A DNA stretch of 40,589 bases from Bacteroidota bacterium (GTDB lineage Bacteria > Bacteroidota > Rhodothermia > Rhodothermales > Bin80), in contig JAPPNA010000094.1 in NCBI GenBank assembly GCA_028873925.1, positions 1 through 40,589 on the forward strand. The letters run 5' to 3'. Made by a program: the position numbers and the translations under genes. How positions within the stretch are numbered: the first letter of the stretch is position 1; every line of letters begins with the position of its first letter. The notes beneath the pieces are model-generated. The model saw nothing but the letters and a program-made list of their open reading frames with translations, did not search any database and was not told the origin of the DNA. Below are positions 27,833 through 36,352 of this stretch, piece by piece.

Positions 27833-29071
27833 TTAATCGATGATTTGTTTTCGGCAGTGTCGCAACAGCACCTGCGTCATCAGCGAGACGGCGGGTCCCA
27901 GCGCACGCTCATCCAGATCAAAATGGGCATCATGAAGCGGATACGCGGTGGACGCTCCAGACCGTGTGCCGACACGGACCAGCATGCCGGGGATCAGCTG
28001 CACATAGTGGGCAAAGTCCTCAGAGCCCATGCTGGGCACGCTTATCCGGATGGCTGCTTCTTCGCCATGCAGGCTGCGCACACACCGGTGAACATTCTCA
28101 CAGAGCAGCGGATGATTGACCAGTGATGGCAGCCACCCGACCCTGACGAGTCGGATGGAGACATCGTGCAACTGGGCCATCCGGCGGGCGGTCTCTTCCA
28201 TATAGTCCAGCAGCCGGGCCCGACTCTTTGTATGCAGAGTGCGCAGGGTACCTTCAAAACTGACCTCCGAGGGGATCACATTGTGCGCGTTTCCACCCTG
28301 GAATCGGCACGCTGTGTAGACCGCCGGCAGCCGCGCATCCGTAACCCGGCCCACCAGTTGATAGAACTGGTTGAGCAGTTGCGTCGCAATCCAGATCGTG
28401 TCGCGCACCTCGTGGGGACGCGCGGAATGACCGGTCGTTTGCGCCCGCACATTCACGCGTAGCCGGTCGGACGCGGCGGTGACCTGTCCCGCCTGGATCC
28501 CGAACTGTCCCAGATCAAGCGTCGGGTCCACATGGATGCAGTAAACCGCGCTCAAAGGATCACACAGGCCGGATTCGATCATGGGTAGCGAGCCGCTCGG
28601 ATCGCCTTCCTCATTCGGCTGGAAGAATACCCGGACCGAGCCCTCCAGTGATTCGCGCAGCCTGTTCAGGGTCAGGGCAACCCCCAGTCCAATGGTGATG
28701 TGAGCGTCATGCCCGCAAGCATGCGTGACCCCGTTGTTCTTTGACGAATAAGAGACCTTTTTGGCATCAGCCAGCGGAAGCGCGTCCATATCGCACCGAT
28801 AGCCGACATGCGGCCCCGGCCTGTGGCCGTGAATGTCCACAAACATCCCGGTCTGCGCGACGGGGCCTTGGACCTCTAGCCCCTGGCTCTCCAGATGCGT
28901 ACGAATCGTACGACTGGTGGCGTGTTCGTCGTAGCCTACCTCAGGGTACCGGTGAAAATGCCTCCTGAGCTGTAGCAGATACGTCAGAAATTCATCCGGG
29001 AGGTCCAGACCGTTAAGGCTGCCGGACTGCGTATCCGTGTATACTGCGGGTTCAACGACGCTGCTGGACAT
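27833..29071 (-). CDS. M20 family amidohydrolase/peptidase (M20D-like)
   Basis: A 412-residue zinc amidohydrolase. Metal-site motifs are present: RRHFHRYPEVGYDE (about residues 35-48), RCDMDALPL (about 92-100), HACGHDAHITIGLG (about 116-129), FFQPNEEGDPSG with the catalytic Glu pair, and a late MGSEDFAHY. Order and spacing fit the M20D group (N-acyl amino acid and hippurate hydrolases, IAA-amino acid hydrolases). There is no signal peptide, so the site of action is probably the cytoplasm. ATG 29069-29071 is the start; the codon before it is TTG. The substrate is unknown. It is first in the run leading to purE. Confidence 0.9.
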   Translation of the reverse strand: MSSSVVEPAVYTDTQSGSLNGLDLPDEFLTYLLQLRRHFHRYPEVGYDEHATSRTIRTHLESQGLEVQGPVAQTGMFVDIHGHRPGPHVGYRCDMDALPLADAKKVSYSSKNNGVTHACGHDAHITIGLGVALTLNRLRESLEGSVRVFFQPNEEGDPSGSLPMIESGLCDPLSAVYCIHVDPTLDLGQFGIQAGQVTAASDRLRVNVRAQTTGHSARPHEVRDTIWIATQLLNQFYQLVGRVTDARLPAVYTACRFQGGNAHNVIPSEVSFEGTLRTLHTKSRARLLDYMEETARRMAQLHDVSIRLVRVGWLPSLVNHPLLCENVHRCVRSLHGEEAAIRISVPSMGSEDFAHYVQLIPGMLVRVGTRSGASTAYPLHDAHFDLDERALGPAVSLMTQVLLRHCRKQIID

Positions 29072-29141
29072 CAATAATGCTAACGGGCAGAGCTGCGAAA
29101 ACCAACAGGTATTTGAACAATCAATCCCTTGAAAGGATCAA

Positions 29142-29930
29142 TCACCTGCGCTGATAAACGCGCACATAGTCAACAGCCATGGACTGAGGGAAGGCGGTCG
29201 TATCTACGGTGCCGCCCCACGCCCCGCCTACCGCCACATTGAGAATCAGTGAGAAGGGCTTGTCAAACGGCCAGCTTTCCGGCGAACGGTCTGCGGCGAC
29301 GTAGGTCAGCACGGGCCGGTCATCGACAAACGTGCGGATCGTATCCGCACTCCACTCCAGCACATAGGCATGCAACTGCGTCGTAGCGGTCGGGACTTCA
29401 ATGACACCGGTCTTTTGGGTACCGGCCTGCCAATTATATTTCCTTGTGTGGACAGAGGAATGGATCACGCCCGGGTCATGTCCGACATGCTCCATGATAT
29501 CAATCTCGCCCACATCCGGCCATCCTCCCATAGGGAAAGTCCAGTCCGAAGGCATCAGCCATATTGCCGGCCATGTCCCGCGCGCAACCGGTACGCGGGC
29601 GGCAATCTCAAATCGCCCGTACCTCCAATCGCCCAGCCCCCTTGAGGTCAGCCGGGTGGAGGTGAAAGCGCGGTGCTGATACGGTTCGTGGTGCGCGGTA
29701 ATGCGCAGGATACCATCGGATACGTACGCGTTTTGGGCACGCCGGTCAGTGTAGAACTGGAGTTCGTTGTTGCCCCAGCCGTGCCCACCAACCGCATAGG
29801 TCCAGCGTGTGGAATCCGGCAGTCCCGTATAGTCAAATTCATCGGACCAGACCAGCGTCCAGTCCGACTCCGCTATCGGCCGCGGGGCCGCCAGCAGACA
29901 CATCATGATCCACCAGACGGAAGTGACCAT
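29142..29930 (-). CDS. secreted GH16 endo-beta-1,3-glucanase (laminarinase-like)
   Basis: A 262-residue glycoside hydrolase family 16 protein. A short signal peptide (about residues 1-20, ending PIA) precedes a single catalytic jelly-roll. The retaining-enzyme signature is GEIDIMEHVG, with nucleophile Glu142, Asp144 and acid/base Glu147. The extra Met in EIDIMEH gives the beta-bulge form typical of laminarinases and lichenases. WDEF-type WSDEFDY, GGHGWGNNELQFYT and GGAWGG are further GH16_3 features. No lipobox or carbohydrate-binding module is seen, so it is likely periplasmic or released. Its ATG shares a base with the phosphorylase stop (TAATG), so it is coupled to the glucan locus. Confidence 0.92.
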   Translation of the reverse strand: MVTSVWWIMMCLLAAPRPIAESDWTLVWSDEFDYTGLPDSTRWTYAVGGHGWGNNELQFYTDRRAQNAYVSDGILRITAHHEPYQHRAFTSTRLTSRGLGDWRYGRFEIAARVPVARGTWPAIWLMPSDWTFPMGGWPDVGEIDIMEHVGHDPGVIHSSVHTRKYNWQAGTQKTGVIEVPTATTQLHAYVLEWSADTIRTFVDDRPVLTYVAADRSPESWPFDKPFSLILNVAVGGAWGGTVDTTAFPQSMAVDYVRVYQRR

Positions 29931-32900
29931 TACGAGGGAAGACCGGGTTGAATGCCTACCTCAATGCGCCGAATGCTTCCGGTACGTCCAAAGATGGCCT
30001 TACTTTCCGGGCGCGTGAGCGTCAGAGCACCGCGCGTAAGGGTGCCTTCGCCAGCACGTAAAAGGGTCAGCCGTGGCGCATCGGTCAGTGTGTAGATGAT
30101 GGGTACCTGACACAGGGTAAAGCCCAGCGAGCCCGGCTTCAGTTCAATGATCGCCTCTTCTTGGGCCCAGTCAAAAGTGCGCAGCAGGCCGAGCCGCGCC
30201 AGGAATTCCGACTTGCGCAGCAGGGCCGGATCGAAGGTAATCCGGCCTTCGGCCACACGAACGCCCAGTTCCCCCCACCGGGCCAGCAGATCTTCCTTGA
30301 CGCGTCCGGTAAGTCCCGGCTGCCGGGCCCTTGTGTCTGAGGAAGAATGAGAATGGGGATCCACCGGGAAAGCACCAAACTGTCCGGGGTCCCAGTCATA
30401 TCCGAGGCCCTTGCGGATGAAGTAGTAATGGCGGGCAAGCGCAGCCAGTACCGCCGCCGACTCGTCAGCCTCTTTCGCTTTCCAGAAGACCCGCTGAACC
30501 GCCAGCATGAGCTTGGAAACCATATGCCAGTACACGCAGCCCAAACCCTCATACTTGAAAAAGCGTGTGGCCCGTCCGTTGAATTTGTCCTGGCCGAACA
30601 GTTCCCGATAAAGGGTTAGGATCCGAATTCGGTCACGGTTTACCGCCTTGGCGTAGCCATCGAGCTTCAATTCGTCCAACAGCTGCTCCAGCCGTTTCTC
30701 ATTGATGAGCGCGTGATGAAAATAATAGTCACCGGTCGGATTGCGGCCGATAAGCCGCCCGTCACCGGCTGCAATCATTTTTCGTACCAGCGAGCAGCGC
30801 ACGAGATGATTGGCTCCGATACTGTTGAGACTCATGAAACGCTTCGGCGGCTGGTCTGGATAAAGCAGAAAACTCTGCTGAGCTTTGGACCATAAGGCAC
30901 TCTTTCTGAGCGTATCCAGCAGTTCAGCGGCCTCAGTGCCGGTAAGCAGACCGGATTCGAGCGCGGCCACCTGCCCTTCCAGCATCAGCAGATTCGGGCT
31001 GATTGCGAGGGTCGAATCAGCCATCGGGGTCATCCAGAAATACGCGTGGTGCAGCCCGCTGTCGGTGCGCGCGCCGCGCAGGGTTGGGGTGATGGCCCGG
31101 CGGGCTGCTTCTGCAAAACGGGTCAGCTCGTCAAATCCCACCTGGGTCGGCGGTCCGCTGAGTCCCTCCTGGTAGAGTGTCCTGCGATACTCCGTCCCCG
31201 CCCGGCCCAGCTCTTCGAGGGCTGATTTGCGCGCCGCAGGGTCAATGGCGGCCTGCGTCGGATTCAGGGCGGACAATGCATCACCGGTGCGGGTAATCAG
31301 TTTGGCCACCGCCCCGCTGATGGCTATAGATTGCGTATCACGCGATTTGAATAGTCGGCCCAGCAGCTGCAAATGCGCATGCAGGTGCTGCAGGGTGATC
31401 ATAGAGCATCCCCGTCCGGGCATTCCGTTAAGCGCATCATTCCACTCCGGGCGGTCGGTATTCATCCAGATGCCTGCCCCCGGCACGAAGTTGGACAGCT
31501 TCGCCAGCACGGGTACCAGAAGTTTTTCCGCAAGCGTAACAAGAACGGGCTGGCCCTCCGCATCCGGCAGCAGGCACCCATCCGATCCGATGTCCTGAAC
31601 ATGCTTACGGATTTGGTCATTCAGGGCTGTATCAAACCTGATGCCGCAATGGGAATCCGCGAGGGTCTCATCAAGGGATCCGAGACGGTAGGGCACATTT
31701 GCGTACGCATAGGCCCGCTCCGAGAGGATAGTGGCCAACATTCCGGGATAGTACGCTTCGGCCTGTTCCAGCAGCCTGAGGAGGTAAACGATCTGGTGAT
31801 CGCCCCAGTATCCGATATGGGACCAGGGGTCATTCGGATCCGGGACTTCCCAGTCTATGCCGCTGCGTGAGATGCGGTAGGGATTGTAGCCATCTGCGGT
31901 GGACGCGTTCACAAATACCGCAATCATGCGCGGTAGCAGCAGCGGGTATGAGCATGCCAGGGCCTCCCAGTTCTGAAAAACGTCGCGCCAGTTCCCTTCA
32001 TAATGGAGGCGGAGGTGCCCGTTTTCATCGTGCAGTTCAATATTGAACCTGTTCCACGGCCGGCTGGGGTCGCCGTGGCGTCGGCCGTACCCCAACGGCA
32101 TGTACTCGGCCAGCAGCCGATTGAGCTGCGGATCATCACAGGATGGGAGCTTATCCAGATCACACTGCGCAGGCATTTGGTCCCAGAACGGCTTGTCCGT
32201 CAGGGTGCGATTACGCGTGCGTACAAACGCCAGCAGGTCCGACTTCCGTACATGGATTCGGTCTACGGGAATCCCGCCGCGCTGGATGTTGTAGAGTGTA
32301 TTGAGTCCGTGACGCTGGTCATGTGTTCGGTCGCTCGTATACTGGTGGCCATCTGCGGCGGCCACGATGGCCCTGAGCTCCCGGTCGCCTTTCCTGAGAT
32401 CCAGCAGGAGGTCGGTTCGCAGGGCCGCGCGATCTTTGATCTGCTCCAGCAGGCGGGCCACATCGCCGACTCCCTGTTCCACATTAGCAATGAGGCTCCA
32501 GTCAACACTCTTTTCCGGATTGATCCGCCAGGTGTATTCAGTGAAGAAGGCTCCGCGAACGGCCCTTTGGATATGCTCACTCTGTATCACCTGTCCCTGT
32601 CTGAACAGGGACAGCTGACGGGAAGAAAGCAGAATGTTTTTGGGGGTAACCTGCGGTCTGGCGGAGGGCCCGATACTCCAGACCGTGTTGGCCAAGAGCG
32701 CCTCAGCCGGTTCCGGGCGATCCACAATGAGCGAACTGAGCCGAAACAGTCCGATGCCCTGCTCAATCTCACTGATCTTGTAGCCATCCACCAGGGTGCT
32801 TCGGGTGTCCTGCAGTGCGGTGGGCACCCCGGGAGGCAGCACATTCTGCAGCCCATCCAGCACACGGACGCGGATTGGGAATTTCCAAAGGCTTTCCAGC

Positions 32901-33442
32901 CGGGCCTGCCGGACAAACCCAAACGAGGGCGCGATCTGCCAGGAATATTCAAATCGCAGGCTCAAGTCGTGATTGATTTCCTCAAAGGTGATCCGGTTGC
33001 CCATGCTGCCTTTGCGCAGAATGCGGGTGATCCGGTACAGCCCCTCGTATCGGTCAGTGAACGGCTCCCACAGCAGCGTCTGATGCTGGCGTTCCACCAG
33101 GATGAGGGTTTTGGGCCCGGTGTGGCTGGCGGCATCATGCAGCTTATCGTCGGTGACATAGGGAAACAGTGCACCCTCACTGGATCTGCGGCCGGCCGTT
33201 AGTGCGCCCGTACTGGAGAGAAACATCCAGTGATCGCTCGGGCTGGCCAAGGCAACCAGGAACGGCTGCATCCTGTCCACATGGGTGATGCAGTAAACCT
33301 GGTCTCCTGCGATCTCCAGCAGCCTGCCTCGCAAGCGGCCCTCTCCAGACTTTAGGGCCGACTTAGCTACATGCACACCCTCTGCGTCACCCGTCCTCAA
33401 CGAGGAATGGGATATTCGCGTGCGCCGCGTTGCCTTGTCCAT
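29930..33442 (-). CDS. large GH94-clan phosphorylase, GH149-like (putative beta-1,3-oligoglucan phosphorylase)
   Basis: A 1170-residue cytoplasmic enzyme without signal peptide. An N-terminal beta-sandwich-rich region (about residues 40-350) is followed by an (alpha/alpha)6-barrel. Features shared with inverting phosphorylases of the GH94 type are YWGDHQIVYLLRLLEQ (about 545-560) and TDRPEWNDALNG (662-673), whose Asp669 occupies the place of the general acid in DWND of cellobiose phosphorylase. The size of about 1100-1200 residues and the pairing with a GH16 laminarinase favour GH149; GH161 is the alternative. Such enzymes release glucose-1-phosphate from beta-1,3-oligoglucosides. ATG 33440-33442 overlaps the fusion gene by 56 bases. 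A GTG at 33374-33376 would start 11 bases after its stop and is a reasonable alternative. Confidence 0.75.
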   Translation of the reverse strand: MDKATRRTRISHSSLRTGDAEGVHVAKSALKSGEGRLRGRLLEIAGDQVYCITHVDRMQPFLVALASPSDHWMFLSSTGALTAGRRSSEGALFPYVTDDKLHDAASHTGPKTLILVERQHQTLLWEPFTDRYEGLYRITRILRKGSMGNRITFEEINHDLSLRFEYSWQIAPSFGFVRQARLESLWKFPIRVRVLDGLQNVLPPGVPTALQDTRSTLVDGYKISEIEQGIGLFRLSSLIVDRPEPAEALLANTVWSIGPSARPQVTPKNILLSSRQLSLFRQGQVIQSEHIQRAVRGAFFTEYTWRINPEKSVDWSLIANVEQGVGDVARLLEQIKDRAALRTDLLLDLRKGDRELRAIVAAADGHQYTSDRTHDQRHGLNTLYNIQRGGIPVDRIHVRKSDLLAFVRTRNRTLTDKPFWDQMPAQCDLDKLPSCDDPQLNRLLAEYMPLGYGRRHGDPSRPWNRFNIELHDENGHLRLHYEGNWRDVFQNWEALACSYPLLLPRMIAVFVNASTADGYNPYRISRSGIDWEVPDPNDPWSHIGYWGDHQIVYLLRLLEQAEAYYPGMLATILSERAYAYANVPYRLGSLDETLADSHCGIRFDTALNDQIRKHVQDIGSDGCLLPDAEGQPVLVTLAEKLLVPVLAKLSNFVPGAGIWMNTDRPEWNDALNGMPGRGCSMITLQHLHAHLQLLGRLFKSRDTQSIAISGAVAKLITRTGDALSALNPTQAAIDPAARKSALEELGRAGTEYRRTLYQEGLSGPPTQVGFDELTRFAEAARRAITPTLRGARTDSGLHHAYFWMTPMADSTLAISPNLLMLEGQVAALESGLLTGTEAAELLDTLRKSALWSKAQQSFLLYPDQPPKRFMSLNSIGANHLVRCSLVRKMIAAGDGRLIGRNPTGDYYFHHALINEKRLEQLLDELKLDGYAKAVNRDRIRILTLYRELFGQDKFNGRATRFFKYEGLGCVYWHMVSKLMLAVQRVFWKAKEADESAAVLAALARHYYFIRKGLGYDWDPGQFGAFPVDPHSHSSSDTRARQPGLTGRVKEDLLARWGELGVRVAEGRITFDPALLRKSEFLARLGLLRTFDWAQEEAIIELKPGSLGFTLCQVPIIYTLTDAPRLTLLRAGEGTLTRGALTLTRPESKAIFGRTGSIRRIEVGIQPGLPS

Positions 33443-36305
33443 CGCTCACGTAAATAAACAGTCGGTAAGGACCCGGATCAGCGGGCGCCAATACCGAAGG
33501 CGCATCGATCGGATCAATAGGAACAGAAACAGCCTCGGGAACGGCCTCATCATCACCGCCATGTCCCAGATCAGTGCTTTCCGGGAGGATTTCCCAGCGG
33601 TAGGTCAGCGGGTCGCCATCCGGGTCTGAAGCCTGTACCTGCGCGATATATTCGTCACCTGCCCTAACCGTTACGAAATCCATGGCCGTAAGGCCATTGA
33701 AGGTGAAGTCGTTAAGTGCAGGTGCCCGATTGTCTGGCCAGGTTCCGTTCCAGATTCGATGCATCACATCCACGGCGGATGTTTTTGAGCCATCCGCGGT
33801 GAAGAGTCCGTACCAGGTGGGGGTACGTTCCTGCTTTTGACCCCACAGGAAAACGTACGATCCGAGGCACAGTACCGTGTCGGAGGCAATGGCGGTCTGA
33901 TATCGGGCATCATAGAACTCAGCCTTGATGGTGCTGTTGTTTTCCACGGGTGCCCCCCAGGGGGTGCTCGGCACTTCCCAGTGCCCGGTGGCACCCCATT
34001 CAGTGACCATATACGGGCCATCCCAGCCGGAGTCCACCAGATAGCCGGGCAGATTAACAATATCCGCGTACATCTGAACGCTCAGCAGATCCAGATTCGG
34101 CGCGCGGGTCTTGATGTCTTGAGCCAGCTTCGGGTGGATTCCGGCCAGCATGGTGGTGGTAGGATGGTGGCCATCCACCTCGTGAATCATTTTGGAAATA
34201 TCGTTCACCGCATCCCACACGCGTGGATTCGTGGCCCCCAGGTTGAGTTCATTACCGATCCCCCACATCAGGAGCGCAGGATGATCCTTATACATCAGTA
34301 CCTCCTCGCGCACAGCGGCCAACTGGGCTGCTACGGCGGCGGAATCATTGTAGTTAAAGCCGAATACGCCCCGTCCGCTACCGGGCCGCTCGCGAGCGAT
34401 ATCCAGACCCATGGTGACCATCAGTCCGTTGGCGTGCGCCCGATCCAGCACTTCCATGCCCGTATCACGGCCGTTGTCGGTACGCCAGGTTCGGAATGAA
34501 TTGGCACCATGCCGGGCCAGCCGGTCGATGTCACCGAATTCAAGGCCCGCGCCGTTTATGTAGAAGGGCTCATCGTTGACATGCAGCAGATACCGGCCAT
34601 CCACCTGGCGCACCTCCACATGAGCGGGTCCCCCATCGGTTTGGGCGTTGGCCGCCGGGGCTCCGATGAGGAGGAGCAATCCAATAAGCGCAATTTTCGC
34701 TGCGGGACTTTTGCCAACGCGTGCAAGTGCGGATTCCAGTTCTTCCAAGGATTTGCCTTTGGTTTCGGGAAGGACCAAAATAATGAAAACCAGCCCTATT
34801 GCCGCGAATACCCCGTAGAGCAGGAATGTGAGCGAGCTGCCCAGATTGGCGAGTTCCCAAGGAAACACCAGCTGCACCAGAAAGCTGACTCCAGAGTTGA
34901 TCAGACCGACAAAGGAAATCGCCAGTGCGCGCACGCGATTAGGAAACAGTTCAGAAAACAGCACCCACATGACCGGTCCGACGGACACCGCAAAGGCGGC
35001 CACAAACCCCAGAATCCCCGTTAGGATGAGGGTTGGGTTCATACGGATGGCAGCCTCAATGAGGGCGGACTGATGCAGCGTCGCCAACTCCGCTCCCAGG
35101 GCCTGCTCAAGGGCCCCTTTGAAGGCAATGTCGGATTCAAACGTTACGTTGACCAGTCCGGCAAGCTGCTCGGCGGAAAGGCCTGCGGGCAGGATGGCAT
35201 CCGCCGCCAATGTGTAGGTGGCGGCCGAAAAGCCGTATGCGAGCATGGCCATGGCCACGGTGATGCCGGTCAGGCCGATAATCAGCAGCGGCTTGCGCCC
35301 CAGACGGTCAATCAGGGCGATAGCCACCAAGGTAAACACCAGATTGGTCAGCCCCACAAAGATAGCCTGCATGAAGGAGGCGTTGGTGCCGATACCAGAC
35401 TGCTCAAATATCATTGGCGCATAGAAGAACACTGCGTTTATGCCCACGATCTGCTGCAGAATGGCAATCACCACACCGATCAGGAGCACCAGGCGCAGAC
35501 TCGGGGCGAAAAGGGCCAGAAAACGTGTTCTCTCTCTCGTTTTTCCCGTCTCCAGGCTGGCCTGCACACTGGTCAGTTCCTGTTGGGCCGCTGTCTCGCC
35601 GCTGGCACGGACCATGACCCTGAGCCCCTCTTTTGCCCTTCCCTGCATCACCAGCCAGCGCGGGCTTTCCGGTACCATAAACAGCGCAAAGAAGTAAAGG
35701 ACAGCGGGCAGGGTTTCCAGTCCCAGCATCCAGCGCCAGTTATAGGGGCCGAACATTAAGGACTGCGCCCATGCGGCCTGACTGTCGCCCAAATGGAGAA
35801 TCAGGAAGTTGGTGAAAAAGGCGACGGAAATTCCGATTACGATGTTGAGCTGATTGAACGACACCATGCGTCCTCTAAGGGCTGGCGGTGACAGCTCTGC
35901 GATGTACATCGGAGCGATAATCAGTGACGCTCCGACACCTAATCCGCCCACCATCCGCGCGACTACCAGCAGCTGAAAAGATGGTGCCAGGGCTGATCCG
36001 ATGGCGGAAACGGCATATAGGATAGCAGCTCCGTAAAGCACCGCACGGCGCCCGATCCGGTCACTCAGCGGGCCAGCGACGAGCATGGCCAGGGTGGCGG
36101 TCAGCGTCAGTGAGGCCACGGCCCATCCCAGCTCAAGGCTGCTGAGGCTGAATTCCGTCTCAATAAACGGGACTACTCCCGAAATCACCGACGCATCAAA
36201 CCCCATCAGAAAGCCGCCCAAGGCGACAATCAGGGCGGTGCGGGCTACAAAGAATTTGTCGGACATATTGCGGAGGTCAAGACTGGGGTCATCATGAGCG
36301 CACAT
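33387..36305 (-). CDS. sugar porter (MFS) fused to a clan GH-A glycoside hydrolase
   Basis: A single 972-residue frame. Residues 1-520 are a complete sugar porter with SDRIGRR (81-87), VPESPRW (211-217), QQIVGINAVFFY (284-295), DRLGRK (333-338) and the terminal PETKGKSLEELE (513-524). Residues 535-554 are a further hydrophobic stretch ending PAANA before Gln555, just like a signal peptide with an AxA cleavage site. Residues about 560-858 form a TIM-barrel hydrolase with WGIGNEL (acid/base Glu686) and VTEWG (nucleophile Glu769), resembling the GH2 barrel or GH5/GH158-like enzymes. Residues 859-972 are an Ig/cadherin-like module (QASDPDGDPLTYRWEI). No ATG or GTG lies at the joint, so separate translation is not evident. 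An in-frame ATG at 36264-36266 is an alternative start. Confidence 0.85.
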   Translation of the reverse strand: MCAHDDPSLDLRNMSDKFFVARTALIVALGGFLMGFDASVISGVVPFIETEFSLSSLELGWAVASLTLTATLAMLVAGPLSDRIGRRAVLYGAAILYAVSAIGSALAPSFQLLVVARMVGGLGVGASLIIAPMYIAELSPPALRGRMVSFNQLNIVIGISVAFFTNFLILHLGDSQAAWAQSLMFGPYNWRWMLGLETLPAVLYFFALFMVPESPRWLVMQGRAKEGLRVMVRASGETAAQQELTSVQASLETGKTRERTRFLALFAPSLRLVLLIGVVIAILQQIVGINAVFFYAPMIFEQSGIGTNASFMQAIFVGLTNLVFTLVAIALIDRLGRKPLLIIGLTGITVAMAMLAYGFSAATYTLAADAILPAGLSAEQLAGLVNVTFESDIAFKGALEQALGAELATLHQSALIEAAIRMNPTLILTGILGFVAAFAVSVGPVMWVLFSELFPNRVRALAISFVGLINSGVSFLVQLVFPWELANLGSSLTFLLYGVFAAIGLVFIILVLPETKGKSLEELESALARVGKSPAAKIALIGLLLLIGAPAANAQTDGGPAHVEVRQVDGRYLLHVNDEPFYINGAGLEFGDIDRLARHGANSFRTWRTDNGRDTGMEVLDRAHANGLMVTMGLDIARERPGSGRGVFGFNYNDSAAVAAQLAAVREEVLMYKDHPALLMWGIGNELNLGATNPRVWDAVNDISKMIHEVDGHHPTTTMLAGIHPKLAQDIKTRAPNLDLLSVQMYADIVNLPGYLVDSGWDGPYMVTEWGATGHWEVPSTPWGAPVENNSTIKAEFYDARYQTAIASDTVLCLGSYVFLWGQKQERTPTWYGLFTADGSKTSAVDVMHRIWNGTWPDNRAPALNDFTFNGLTAMDFVTVRAGDEYIAQVQASDPDGDPLTYRWEILPESTDLGHGGDDEAVPEAVSVPIDPIDAPSVLAPADPGPYRLFIYVSDGQGNAAHANIPFLVEDG

Positions 36306-36352
36306 ATTAGGGAATCAGGTGCACTGAGAAGAGATAAATTGCGCTGCTTCGG

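Noticed and set aside
32003-33202. Open frame of about 400 codons on the plus strand
   Set aside because: It lies wholly antisense to the phosphorylase gene, has no recognisable motif, and follows the GC pattern of the opposite strand's codons.
34690-34745. A hidden start codon for a separate hydrolase gene at the fusion joint
   Set aside because: The Val before the hydrophobic core is GTT, and there is no ATG or GTG in frame nearby. Only a TTG inside the porter's last motif exists, with no ribosome binding site.
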